DNA from: RGIG6165 sp045538835
Lineage (GTDB): Bacteria > Bacillota > Clostridia > Oscillospirales > Feifaniaceae
NCBI GenBank assembly: GCA_045538835.1
Contig: JAZQEF010000022.1
Span: forward strand, 26,002 to 90,001
Direction: 5' to 3'
DNA length: 64,000 bases
Shown: piece after piece, positions 42,333 to 50,431 of the stretch
How the letters are laid out: each line of letters begins with the position of its first letter
How positions within the stretch are numbered: position 1 is the stretch's first letter
Notes under the pieces: generated by a model
The model's input: the letters and a program-made list of their open reading frames with translations, nothing else
Database searches by the model: none
Told to the model about the DNA's origin: nothing
Made by a program: the position numbers and the translations under genes

Positions 42333-42931
42333 TGCAGTACTACATCCCCCCTATTTCAAAACTGATAGAACAATTTGCAAAACTGCCGGGAATAGGTCAC
42401 AAAACGGCCTCACGCCTGGCTTTTGCCGTTATCGGTATGAGTGACGGTGCTGCAGAAGAATTTATATCCGCAATAAAAGGCGCAAAGACGGGCATTTGCT
42501 ACTGCAACGTATGTCAGAATTTGTCCGACTCGGCGATATGCTCAATATGTTCAAACGAGGCGAGGGACAATTCCACAATCTGCGTAGTTGAAGAACCTAA
42601 GGATGTTATTGCTTTTGAAAAAACAAGGGAATACAAGGGACTTTACCACGTACTTCACGGCACAATGTCGCCGTCTGACGGTATCGGTCCCGACGACATA
42701 AAGATAAAAGAACTTCTAAACCGTCTTTCCGACGATACTGTAAAGGAGATAATCCTTGCAACAAACCCCACAGTGGAGGGGGAGACGACCGCCATGTACA
42801 TAAGCAGGCTTGTAAAACCGCTCGGCGTAAAAGTGACGCGCATTGCCTACGGTATACCCGTCGGCGGCGAACTTGAATATGCCGATGAGGTCACGCTTGC
42901 CCGTGCAATTGAAGGGAGACGAGAACTGTGA
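42332..42931 (+). CDS. recR: Recombination mediator RecR
   Basis: A 199-residue RecR that, with RecO/RecF, loads RecA on gapped DNA. It has a helix-hairpin-helix (LPGIGHKTASRLAF), a four-Cys zinc finger (CYCNVCQNLSDSAICSIC), a Toprim domain (CVVEEPKDVIAFE) and C-terminal Walker-like region. Standard length and operon place. Its stop overlaps the next gene's GTG as GTGA. Confidence 0.96.
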   Translation: MQYYIPPISKLIEQFAKLPGIGHKTASRLAFAVIGMSDGAAEEFISAIKGAKTGICYCNVCQNLSDSAICSICSNEARDNSTICVVEEPKDVIAFEKTREYKGLYHVLHGTMSPSDGIGPDDIKIKELLNRLSDDTVKEIILATNPTVEGETTAMYISRLVKPLGVKVTRIAYGIPVGGELEYADEVTLARAIEGRREL

Positions 42932-44685
42932 CAGTAAGATCACGAAAACTGTCCTGTATATTTCTGTGGATGGGTGCACTTATCTATCCCATATATGTGA
43001 CGATTCTCTGTGAATATATAGCCTGCGGCGGCAAAACAAACCTTTTGAATATACTTAAAAGCGCACCGCAGAGTTTTATTCCTGCAGTGTTTTTGATTGC
43101 GATAGTTTTCTTTGCGCTGTTAATATCTACAAGGCGCGCATGGATCGCTTCGCTTGCAGGCGGTCTGCCGTTTATACTGTTTAGTATGGTAAACTACTTC
43201 AAGATGCAGTATTCCGTAGTTCCCTTTGTGGCGAGCGACCTTGCTTTTGCAGCATCTGTGGGTGAACTCACCGCAGAATTTACGGGCGAGGGGCTTGTTA
43301 TTCCCGGCACAATGATAATCGGCATTTTACTTTATCTTGCGGCAACACTGCTCTTCCTGCTTTTCACAAGGAAAATAAATATAAATAAATATGTAAGAAT
43401 ATGGACAAGCGGTGCTTTGGTGATACTTCTTATGTTTCAACTTGTCATTACGGCGCCTTTTGCCTATTCGCTTGCCGGAATAGACATAGAAAACACCGAA
43501 AACGCCGCTGTGGGACTTGGCAAAAACGGCTTTTTGCCCACTTTTTTCAAATCTCTCTACAACTACTCGAACAGAGAGGATTATTCTCATCTGGAAGTCA
43601 GTGAAGCGGCATTTTTTACAGATGAGAAAATGGAAAAGACACCCAATGTCATAGTCGTGCTTGCAGAGGCGTATTGGGATCCAAAACAGTTAGTAAACGC
43701 ACAGTTTTCTCAAAATCCGACTGAGGCTTACGACAGGCTGTCAGCCGAGGGTATATCGGGCACGATGCTGTCCCCCACGATAGGCGGCGGCACGGTCCGT
43801 CCCGAATTTGAAGTACTCACTTCGCTTATAACCGACGGTATGCCCGAGGGTAACAGCGCCTACAATTTTGTCACCACCCCATATCTGCCGTCGCTCGGCT
43901 CGTATTTTGAAAATAACGGCTATGAGACGACCTTTATGCACACCTACGAAAAGTCTTTCTACGACAGAGATGTGGCATACTCGACTATGGGTTTTGACAG
44001 AATGCTCGACATCAACGACATCACATATGACTATACACCCCAGGGCGGCTATGTCCCCGACAGGATAATCGGACAGTGGGTGACCGATACTCTGGCAGAA
44101 AATGAAGAACCGCAGTTTATAATGGCTATAACCATTGAAAACCACGGTCCGTATTACGGCAAGGACAACAAAGGTGAAGTCGAAGTCACAGGCACCGATG
44201 TCCTTGATGAAGAAACAACAAACATTTTGGGCAGTTTTTCAAAAGCAGTCAAGCACTGCGACGATGTGCTGACAATGATAAGCGATTACGCCACCGAAAG
44301 CGGTGAACCGACGGTCATTCTGTTTTACGGTGACCATCTCCCCTATTTCGGCAGCAGTTATCACGGCTTTGTAAACGGCGGTTTCATTGACGACGGAAAC
44401 GAGGCAAACTGGGACGAGGCAACACAGGACAAGATGCACGCCGTGCCCTTCCTCATATGGTCAAGCGAGGCTGATATAACACCCCAGTCGGATATTCAGA
44501 CGGCGCCCTATTATTTGGGACAACTCCTCTTAAATGCCATTGACGCACCGCTCACACCCTACTATGAATATTTGCAGAACTGTTACGAGAACACAGGTCC
44601 GATAAGGGTGTGGACAACACTTGACGAAACAAACAAAGAGACCTATGACACATTAAAAGCATACAGCGATATATATTTATATTAA
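42928..44685 (+). CDS. LTA synthase family protein (membrane sulfatase fold)
   Basis: 585 residues: about five N-terminal membrane helices, then an extracellular alkaline-phosphatase-like domain. The domain opens NVIVVLAEAYWDP. The catalytic Thr is in GGGTVRPEFEVLTS, and the metal ligands are in FYGDHLPYFG and the ENHGPYYG stretch. Such enzymes polymerise or transfer glycerol phosphate from phosphatidylglycerol to surface polymers. The start GTG 42928 overlaps recR (GTGA), so it is translationally coupled to a DNA-repair operon. Whether it makes lipoteichoic acid or another polymer cannot be told. Confidence 0.9.
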   Translation: MTVRSRKLSCIFLWMGALIYPIYVTILCEYIACGGKTNLLNILKSAPQSFIPAVFLIAIVFFALLISTRRAWIASLAGGLPFILFSMVNYFKMQYSVVPFVASDLAFAASVGELTAEFTGEGLVIPGTMIIGILLYLAATLLFLLFTRKININKYVRIWTSGALVILLMFQLVITAPFAYSLAGIDIENTENAAVGLGKNGFLPTFFKSLYNYSNREDYSHLEVSEAAFFTDEKMEKTPNVIVVLAEAYWDPKQLVNAQFSQNPTEAYDRLSAEGISGTMLSPTIGGGTVRPEFEVLTSLITDGMPEGNSAYNFVTTPYLPSLGSYFENNGYETTFMHTYEKSFYDRDVAYSTMGFDRMLDINDITYDYTPQGGYVPDRIIGQWVTDTLAENEEPQFIMAITIENHGPYYGKDNKGEVEVTGTDVLDEETTNILGSFSKAVKHCDDVLTMISDYATESGEPTVILFYGDHLPYFGSSYHGFVNGGFIDDGNEANWDEATQDKMHAVPFLIWSSEADITPQSDIQTAPYYLGQLLLNAIDAPLTPYYEYLQNCYENTGPIRVWTTLDETNKETYDTLKAYSDIYLY

Positions 44686-44691
44686 AAATAT

Positions 44692-44728
44692 AAAATGCAC
44701 CTGCGGAATTAACCGCAGGTGCATTTTT
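44692..44728. terminator. Bidirectional terminator
   Basis: AAAATGCACCTGCGG pairs with CCGCAGGTGCATTTT between convergent genes. Confidence 0.93.
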
Positions 44729-44741
44729 CTATAAAAGATTT

Positions 44742-46241
44742 TTATTTTGCGTTTACTTTTTCGAATGTAGCGACTACTTCATCATCTGGTTTCTCTGTAA
44801 TCAGACTTACTACCACGATAAGTATCGAACTGATGACAAATGCGGGAAGCAGTTCGTATATGGCAAACAGACCGCCGATAGGAGCGATGAGGAACTTCCA
44901 TACAAACACCATCACGCCGCCTGAAACCATACCTGCAAGTGCGCCCCATCTGTTTGTTCTCTTCCAGAAAAGAGCAAAGAGTACGAGCGGACCGAATGCG
45001 GCACCGAAGCCTGCCCATGCAAATGAAACAATTCTGAACACGGAACTGTTTTCATTCCATGCAAAGAACATACCTACTATTGCGATAACACATACGGTAA
45101 GTCTTGAAACCCAGATTGAAGCCTTAACCGACATATCCTTCCAGAAGAAGCGGTGAACGATGTTCTCTGAAACACTTGAAGATGCTGCAAGAAGCTGTGA
45201 ATCTGCAGTTGACATTGTCGCTGCGAGAATACCTGCGAGGATAAGACCTGCAATTATTGCAAATACGGGTCCGATTTCCTTTATTGCATTTGACATATAA
45301 ACGATAATACGTTCAGCATCAAAACCATCTGTGCCGAGCAAGCCGTTGTTCTTGACAAACGTATAACCCACAATACCTATAAATATAGCCATTGCCATTG
45401 AAATAACAACCCATATACTTGCAACACGTCTTGATGTCTTGAGTTTATTTTCATCTTCAATCGCCATAAATCGAAGAAGTATGTGAGGCATACCAAAATA
45501 ACCAAGTCCCCAAGCGAGTGTTGATACTATGGGAAGTGCACCGTAAGCACCGTTTGCAGTAAGACTGAAATATCCCGTGTAATCTTTGATATTTCCGAGA
45601 ACAGTATCCATACTGCCTGCCTGATTCATACCAAAGCAGATAATTACAAACAAAGCGATTGTCATTACTACAGACTGTACAAAGTCAGTCGTACTTACTG
45701 CCAAAAATCCACCGAGCACCGTATATAGCACAATAACTGCAGCACCTACAATCATTGCGGTATGATAATTCACACCGAAAAGACTGTTGAAAAGTTTACC
45801 GATAGCAGAAAAGCCTGATGCCGTGTAGGGCACGAAGAAAATAACTATAATTATTGCCGATATTGCAAGAAGCGCACCGCTTTTATCCGCAAAACGATTT
45901 GAAAAGAAGTCGGGCACTGTGTCAGAATTAGTTTCTTCTGTATATCTTCTGAGTCTTTTAGCAACTATGAGCCAATTTATATATGTACCAATTGCAAGTC
46001 CGATAGCCGTCCATGCTGCCTCCGCAAAACCGTTTGCCAGAGCAAGACCGGGCAGACCCATAAGAAGCCACGAGGACATGTCAGATGCCTCAGCACTCAT
46101 CGCAGTTACAAGAGGACCGAGTTTTCTACCCCCAAGATAAAACTCCCCTGTAGTGTTGTTATTCTTACCGTACTTTACACCTATAAGTATCATACCTGCA
46201 AGGTATACAGCAATGGTAATAAGTGTCATTACTGTGTTCAT
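44742..46241 (-). CDS. putP: Sodium/proline symporter
   Basis: A 499-residue sodium:solute symporter (SSS family) with about 13 membrane helices. GGRKLGPLVTAMSAEASDMSSWLLMG near the N-terminus contains the conserved sodium-site region, and ILAATMSTADSQLLAASSS is the PutP signature segment. The closest functional match is proline uptake. It is single, with a bidirectional terminator behind it, and divergent from the Crp-family gene. Specificity is by family only. Confidence 0.9.
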   Translation of the reverse strand: MNTVMTLITIAVYLAGMILIGVKYGKNNNTTGEFYLGGRKLGPLVTAMSAEASDMSSWLLMGLPGLALANGFAEAAWTAIGLAIGTYINWLIVAKRLRRYTEETNSDTVPDFFSNRFADKSGALLAISAIIIVIFFVPYTASGFSAIGKLFNSLFGVNYHTAMIVGAAVIVLYTVLGGFLAVSTTDFVQSVVMTIALFVIICFGMNQAGSMDTVLGNIKDYTGYFSLTANGAYGALPIVSTLAWGLGYFGMPHILLRFMAIEDENKLKTSRRVASIWVVISMAMAIFIGIVGYTFVKNNGLLGTDGFDAERIIVYMSNAIKEIGPVFAIIAGLILAGILAATMSTADSQLLAASSSVSENIVHRFFWKDMSVKASIWVSRLTVCVIAIVGMFFAWNENSSVFRIVSFAWAGFGAAFGPLVLFALFWKRTNRWGALAGMVSGGVMVFVWKFLIAPIGGLFAIYELLPAFVISSILIVVVSLITEKPDDEVVATFEKVNAK

Positions 46242-46370
46242 TTTTTACTCCACCTTAATTTTTTATAAATGAGATTATAGCATACTATTTGTAATAATGC
46301 AACTTAGCATATTGACCTTTTAGGAAAAATATAGTATATTTGTATCAAATAAGACATTTTTCGAGGTTTT

Positions 46371-47039
46371 ATGGATACTAAACTTTTAAAGCCGAGACAC
46401 AAAAATATAATATTTTCCTGTTTCCTTTTTAAAGGCGCACAAAATGTCAACCGCTATCTTGAAAATAACGGCTGCACACTCAAAACCTTTGAAAAGGGCG
46501 AGTATATTTATACACCCGATAAATTCTTTCGGAGTGTCGGGCTTGTGCTCTCAGGCGAAGTGCTTGTCACAAATGAGAAGGGCAAAAAACTCATTGTTAA
46601 TACGATAAGACAGGGCTCACCTTTTGGCGCCGCCTCGGTATTTTCAGAAAACGAGGAATATGAAACGACCTTGACGGCAACCGAAAAGTGCACAGTTATA
46701 TTTTTCTCACAGGAACTTTTGTCCGAAATGATAAAAGAGCCTGTTATTGCCGAAAACTACATCCGGTTTTTGACAGACAGGATACATTTTTTAAATGACA
46801 AGATACGCTCTCTCTCGTGCGCCGATGCTGAGCAGTCGCTTGCAAAGCATCTGCTTGCAAATGAAAAAGACGGTATATGCTCCGTCGGGCAACTCTCAAC
46901 TCTTGCAAAGACACTGGGTATGGGCAGGGCATCGCTCTACCGCGCTTTTGACACACTGACTAAAAATGATCTTATATACCGTGACGGCAAGACCGTCACT
47001 ATCAAAGATAAAATAAAATTAAAGGAGATATCAAAATGA
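46371..47039 (+). CDS. Crp/Fnr family transcription regulator
   Basis: 222 residues: an N-terminal cyclic-nucleotide-binding-type barrel (FEKGEYIYTPDKFFRSVGLVLSGEV) and a C-terminal winged helix (SVGQLSTLAKTLGMGRASLYRAF). There is no N-terminal Fe-S Cys cluster, so it is not a classic Fnr. It overlaps the following binding-protein gene by ATGA and is the first gene of a regulator-ABC transporter operon, so it probably controls that transporter according to its ligand. The effector is unknown. Confidence 0.88.
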   Translation: MDTKLLKPRHKNIIFSCFLFKGAQNVNRYLENNGCTLKTFEKGEYIYTPDKFFRSVGLVLSGEVLVTNEKGKKLIVNTIRQGSPFGAASVFSENEEYETTLTATEKCTVIFFSQELLSEMIKEPVIAENYIRFLTDRIHFLNDKIRSLSCADAEQSLAKHLLANEKDGICSVGQLSTLAKTLGMGRASLYRAFDTLTKNDLIYRDGKTVTIKDKIKLKEISK

Positions 47040-47992
47040 AAAAAATTATTTCACTTATTCTTGCAGCGGCTCTTATGTTTTCTTTTGCCGCATGCGGCAA
47101 AACCGAAACACCTTATACGGGTATGACTGTAAATGTCGGTATGCTCAAAGGCCCCACAGGTGTAGGCAGCGTCTACCTCATGGATGGCGAATATGAAGAT
47201 ACTTACGAATTCACCATCACCTCAGAAGCAACTGATTTTGTTGCCAAACTCTCAAACGGTGATCTTGATATTGCCGCACTTCCCACAAACGTTGCCGCAT
47301 CGCTCTACAACAAGACTAACGGCGGCGTCCAGATAATCGCGCTCAACACGCTGGGCGTACTCTACGTTTTAGAGAACGGCGACACTATAAACAGCGTTTC
47401 CGACCTTGCAGGTAAAACAATATATGTACACGGACAGGGCGCAAATCCCGAATTTGTGTTAAATTACATTCTTGAGAAAAACTCTCTTGAAGATGTAGAG
47501 ATAATTTTCAAAGATCCCACAGAAATAGCAACTCTTATGGCATCGGGCGAAGCCGAAATTTGTATGCTTCCCGTTCCCCACGCCACAACAGTGCTTATGA
47601 AAAACCCCACAGTCCGTGTTGCTCTTGACATCACCGACGAATACGACAACATCACCGATGATTCAAGCGTGCTCACAATGGGCTGTGTCGTAGCAAGAAC
47701 GGATTTTATAAACGAACATCCCGAAACTGTTGCAAAATTCCTCGAAAATTATGAAAACTCACTTGAAAAGGTCATTTCCGAGCCGAAAGCGGCTTCCGAA
47801 CTCGTTGCAAAATATGAGATAACAGGCTCCGCCGCTATTGCAGAGAAGGCAATTCCGGACTGTAACCTTGTATGCATTACAGGCAAAGATATACAGACCT
47901 CTGTTGAGGGTTATTACAATGTTCTGTACAATGCCGATCCCAAAGCAGTAGGCGGCGCTCTGCCCGATGATAATTTCTACTATGTCGGCTAA
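47036..47992 (+). CDS. NMT1/TauA-type ABC transporter substrate-binding lipoprotein
   Basis: A 318-residue lipoprotein (signal peptide ending SFAAC, Cys20). The mature protein has the NMT1-like fold: TVNVGMLKGPTGVGSVYLM, then DFVAKLSNGDLDIAALPTN and LAGKTIYVHGQGANPEFVLNYIL. Family members bind sulfonates, thiamine precursors, nitrate or other small anions/heterocycles. It works with the permease and ATPase encoded next and is preceded by a Crp-type regulator gene in the same operon. Ligand unknown. Confidence 0.88.
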   Translation: MKKIISLILAAALMFSFAACGKTETPYTGMTVNVGMLKGPTGVGSVYLMDGEYEDTYEFTITSEATDFVAKLSNGDLDIAALPTNVAASLYNKTNGGVQIIALNTLGVLYVLENGDTINSVSDLAGKTIYVHGQGANPEFVLNYILEKNSLEDVEIIFKDPTEIATLMASGEAEICMLPVPHATTVLMKNPTVRVALDITDEYDNITDDSSVLTMGCVVARTDFINEHPETVAKFLENYENSLEKVISEPKAASELVAKYEITGSAAIAEKAIPDCNLVCITGKDIQTSVEGYYNVLYNADPKAVGGALPDDNFYYVG

Positions 47993-48722
47993 AAAGATTC
48001 TAAAAGGCGTATTGTCGCTCATATTCTGGATAGCGGTATGGGCGCTCTGCGCTGCGGCGATAGACCAGGTGTTACTGCTCCCCTCACCGCTGATTGTGGC
48101 AAAAAGGCTTTTGTCGCTGTCTGCGACGAGAGAGTTTTGGGCAAAGACCGGAATGTCGCTTTTCAGAATATTTTTCGGGTGGGCAATCGGCATTCTTGCA
48201 GGCGCTCTCCTTGCGGTGCTGGCGTCGGCATCGTCTGTCTTAAGCAGTCTGATATCCCCCGTGATACACACGGTTCGCGCAACACCCGTCACCTCATTCA
48301 TAATACTTGTTATGCTGTGGCTGGGCTACTCGAACGTGCCGATTTTCATAGCGGCTCTGCTCGTCGTCCCGATAATCTACGGCAACATAAAAACGGGTAT
48401 TTCGCAGACCGACAGTGAACTTCTCGAAGTCGCAAAAATATACCGTTTCGGCAGGATAAAAACGCTGACAAAAGTTTATTTGCCCTCGGTTCGTCCCTAT
48501 CTCTATTCCGGCTGTGTCACATCGCTGGGGCTTGCCTGGAAAGCAGGCATTGCGGCAGAGGTGCTCTGCCAACCGAAAAATGCGATAGGCTCTGAGATAT
48601 ACTACTCAAGATACTATCTCGAAACGCCCGACCTTTTTGCATGGACGGCAGTCGTGATACTGCTGAGTTATATCTTGGAAAAACTTTTCAAAGTTCTTTT
48701 CAGAGAGGGGGCACGGGTATGA
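47982..48722 (+). CDS. SsuC/TauC-type ABC transporter permease
   Basis: A 246-residue inner-membrane permease with about six helices. The EAA coupling loop is ELLEVAKIYRFGRIKTLTKVYLPSV. IRARPVTSFIILVMLW-type sequence is present as VRATPVTSFIILVMLWLG. ATG 47982 overlaps the binding-protein gene by 11 bases; an in-frame ATG at 47967 is also open. It overlaps the ATPase gene by ATGA. Confidence 0.9.
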   Translation: MSAKKILKGVLSLIFWIAVWALCAAAIDQVLLLPSPLIVAKRLLSLSATREFWAKTGMSLFRIFFGWAIGILAGALLAVLASASSVLSSLISPVIHTVRATPVTSFIILVMLWLGYSNVPIFIAALLVVPIIYGNIKTGISQTDSELLEVAKIYRFGRIKTLTKVYLPSVRPYLYSGCVTSLGLAWKAGIAAEVLCQPKNAIGSEIYYSRYYLETPDLFAWTAVVILLSYILEKLFKVLFREGARV

Positions 48723-49270
48723 AGTTTAACAATATAAGCGTATCTTACGGCGATAAAAAAGTGCTCTCATCATTTTCTGCCGAGTTTAGCGGGCTGACCT
48801 GTATTTTCGGCCCCTCGGGCTGCGGAAAAACGACACTTCTGCGCACCTGCGCTGGTCTGATAAAACCGCAGTCGGGCACACTTGAAGACGTTCCGAAAAA
48901 AATAGCGTTTATGTTTCAGGAGGACAGGCTTTTCCCCTGGATGAGCGTGCTCGAAAATGTTGCGGTAGTTATGTCGCCCGAGAAAAGGCACACCGCCATA
49001 GACTATTTGAAAATGGTCGAACTTGAAAATGAGGCTGCTTCATTCCCTGACTCGCTCTCGGGCGGTATGAAGCGCAGAGTTGCGCTTGCCAGGGCACTCG
49101 CCTACGGCGGCGATATGCTGATTTTAGATGAGCCTTTCAAGGGACTTGACAAACCGCTCATCGAGCGGCTTATTCCGCTGATTAAGACACTTGACATCCC
49201 TGTCATGGTTGCCACCCACTCCGCAGAAGAGCGTGCTCTTCTCGGCGGTACACAATTTGAAATGAAATAA
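48719..49270 (+). CDS. SsuB/TauB-type ABC transporter ATPase (short)
   Basis: A 183-residue ATPase. Walker A is GPSGCGKTT, with the Q-loop in MFQEDRLFPWMSV, signature LSGGMKRR, Walker B LILDEPF and the H-loop in VMVATHSAEE. At 183 residues it is shorter than the usual 240-260 because inter-motif segments and the C-terminal tail are reduced, but all motifs are there. It energises the neighbouring permease. A REP-like palindrome begins three bases after its stop. Confidence 0.9.
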   Translation: MKFNNISVSYGDKKVLSSFSAEFSGLTCIFGPSGCGKTTLLRTCAGLIKPQSGTLEDVPKKIAFMFQEDRLFPWMSVLENVAVVMSPEKRHTAIDYLKMVELENEAASFPDSLSGGMKRRVALARALAYGGDMLILDEPFKGLDKPLIERLIPLIKTLDIPVMVATHSAEERALLGGTQFEMK

Positions 49271-49272
49271 AA

Positions 49273-49298
49273 ACGGGCGGATAATATCCGCCCCTACA
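49273..49298 (+). repeat. REP-like palindrome, intergenic copy
   Basis: ACGGGCGGATA-A-TATCCGCCC followed by CTACA: a 19-base near-perfect palindrome with an asymmetric 3' CCTACA end. Identical copies lie inside the RAYT gene at 49882 (inverted) and 50045. Confidence 0.88.
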
Positions 49299-49409
49299 AC
49301 ATCCATTTATTACGCAAAAAAATTGACCGGTATTACGGTCAATTTTTTATTTTCTTATGATATATAATAAACCAAAACCAATAACAAATTTAATTAAGGA
49401 GAATATGAA

Positions 49410-49691
49410 ATGGGTGTTATTAAAGATTTTTATTTCAGTGATATAAAACCGTCGGAAAGGTATGTTAAAAGAGAAAGTGAATATTATAAACTGTCCGTAA
49501 AACTATCGGATGATATTGATGAGTTTATGGGATTACTAAGTGATAAAGAAAATCAACTTTTTGAAAAAATTATAGACAGTATTTACTATATCAACAGTAT
49601 TTCCGAAGAAGAGTGTTTTACAAACGGATTTTGCATTGGTGTAAAAATGATGGTGGAAGTTATAAATTATAAAAGCGAAAATTTTGAATGA
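49410..49691 (+). CDS. DUF6809-like small protein
   Basis: A 93-residue helical protein. FYFSDIKPSERYVKRESEYYKLS and FTNGFCIGVKMMVEVI match the pattern of DUF6809-type proteins (N-P-S-E-R opening, G-F-x-x-G-x-x-M-M-x-E end). These are common short proteins in gut Clostridia, often near mobile DNA; their role is unknown. It has an AAGGAG site and lies between the ABC operon and the RAYT transposase gene, in an AT-rich patch. Confidence 0.68.
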   Translation: MGVIKDFYFSDIKPSERYVKRESEYYKLSVKLSDDIDEFMGLLSDKENQLFEKIIDSIYYINSISEEECFTNGFCIGVKMMVEVINYKSENFE

Positions 49692-49752
49692 TAAATATAA
49701 TTCACAATTGCTATCTTTAATTTTTTATACTAAAATACAATTAGTGATATAA

Positions 49753-50226
49753 ATGACATTACCTACAAGAAAGCCTAATCGATTAGAGAATTATGATTAC
49801 GGTAAGGGCGGTGCATATTTTATAACAATATGTACAAAAAACAGACAACAAATATTATCAGAAATTCCCACGGAAGCGACCGTAGGGGCGGATATTATCC
49901 GCCCGAAATTATCAAAATACGGAGAAATTGCAGATGTGGCAATAAATGCAATACCATTGCATTATTCTAATATTAAAATTGATAAATATATAATTATGCC
50001 CGACCATATTCATTTGATTTTAATAATATTTGATGAACATAAAAACGGGCGGATAATATCCGCCCCTACACCAACGATAATGACGGTTATCGGTCAAATG
50101 AAACGATGGATTTCAAAAAAGATCGGTTTTTCATTATGGCAAAAATCATATTACGACCATATTATCCGAGATGAAGAAGATTATATAAACATATGCCAAT
50201 ATATTGACCAAAACCCTTTGAAATAA
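49753..50226 (+). CDS. REP-associated tyrosine transposase (RAYT, Y1/HUH type)
   Basis: A 157-residue IS200-like single-strand transposase. The metal-binding HUH motif is in MPDHIHLIL, and the catalytic Tyr is expected in WQKSYYDHIIRDE. The N-terminal NRLENYDYGKGGAYFITICT and C-terminal YIDQNPLK are RAYT signatures, so it looks complete. Such enzymes mobilise REP palindromes rather than themselves. Two REP-like palindromes are embedded in the reading frame, encoding VGADIIRP and NGRIISAPT, in opposite orientations. There is no clear ribosome site before ATG 49753. It is AT-rich relative to flanking genes. Confidence 0.9.
   Translation: MTLPTRKPNRLENYDYGKGGAYFITICTKNRQQILSEIPTEATVGADIIRPKLSKYGEIADVAINAIPLHYSNIKIDKYIIMPDHIHLILIIFDEHKNGRIISAPTPTIMTVIGQMKRWISKKIGFSLWQKSYYDHIIRDEEDYINICQYIDQNPLK
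49882..49905 (-). repeat. REP-like palindrome inside the RAYT gene (inverted copy)
   Basis: The exact reverse complement of the core and CTAC end of the 49273 copy; read in frame it encodes VGADIIRP. Confidence 0.88.
50045..50070 (+). repeat. REP-like palindrome inside the RAYT gene (direct copy)
   Basis: Identical to the 26-base 49273 copy; read in frame it encodes NGRIISAPT. Together with the 49882 copy it brackets the HUH motif of the transposase. Confidence 0.88.
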
Positions 50227-50260
50227 ATATCCACCCGCATAACAGGTGGATATTTGTTAT
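50226..50260 (+). terminator. Hairpin after the RAYT gene
   Basis: An AATATCCACC/GGTGGATATT stem followed by TGTTATTTTC. From 50261 to 50431 lies the glnN leader, which is AT-rich with a possible GGCAGC/GCTGCC pairing (about 50312 and 50373) but nothing I can name. Confidence 0.7.
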
Positions 50261-50431
50261 TTTCTTGATATTATCAATATTTTATAAAAAGTCTTTTTCC
50301 TAATTATATTAGGCAGCAGGTTATTCAGGCTTTCTAAAACGAAAACATTTCTTACATTTTTAGGCTGCCCTTGCATTTTCACGAAGTGAATGTTATAAAT
50401 ATTTTATTATGAAACTTTCGGAGGTAATGCG

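Noticed and set aside
47759..48301. 180-codon minus-strand frame opposite the ABC transporter genes
   Set aside because: It covers the junction of two well-supported genes on the other strand and shows no domain.
50284..50431. Glutamine-sensing leader before glnN
   Set aside because: A possible GGCAGC/GCTGCC pairing is there, but nothing matches a known glutamine RNA and no terminator or occlusion hairpin is evident.
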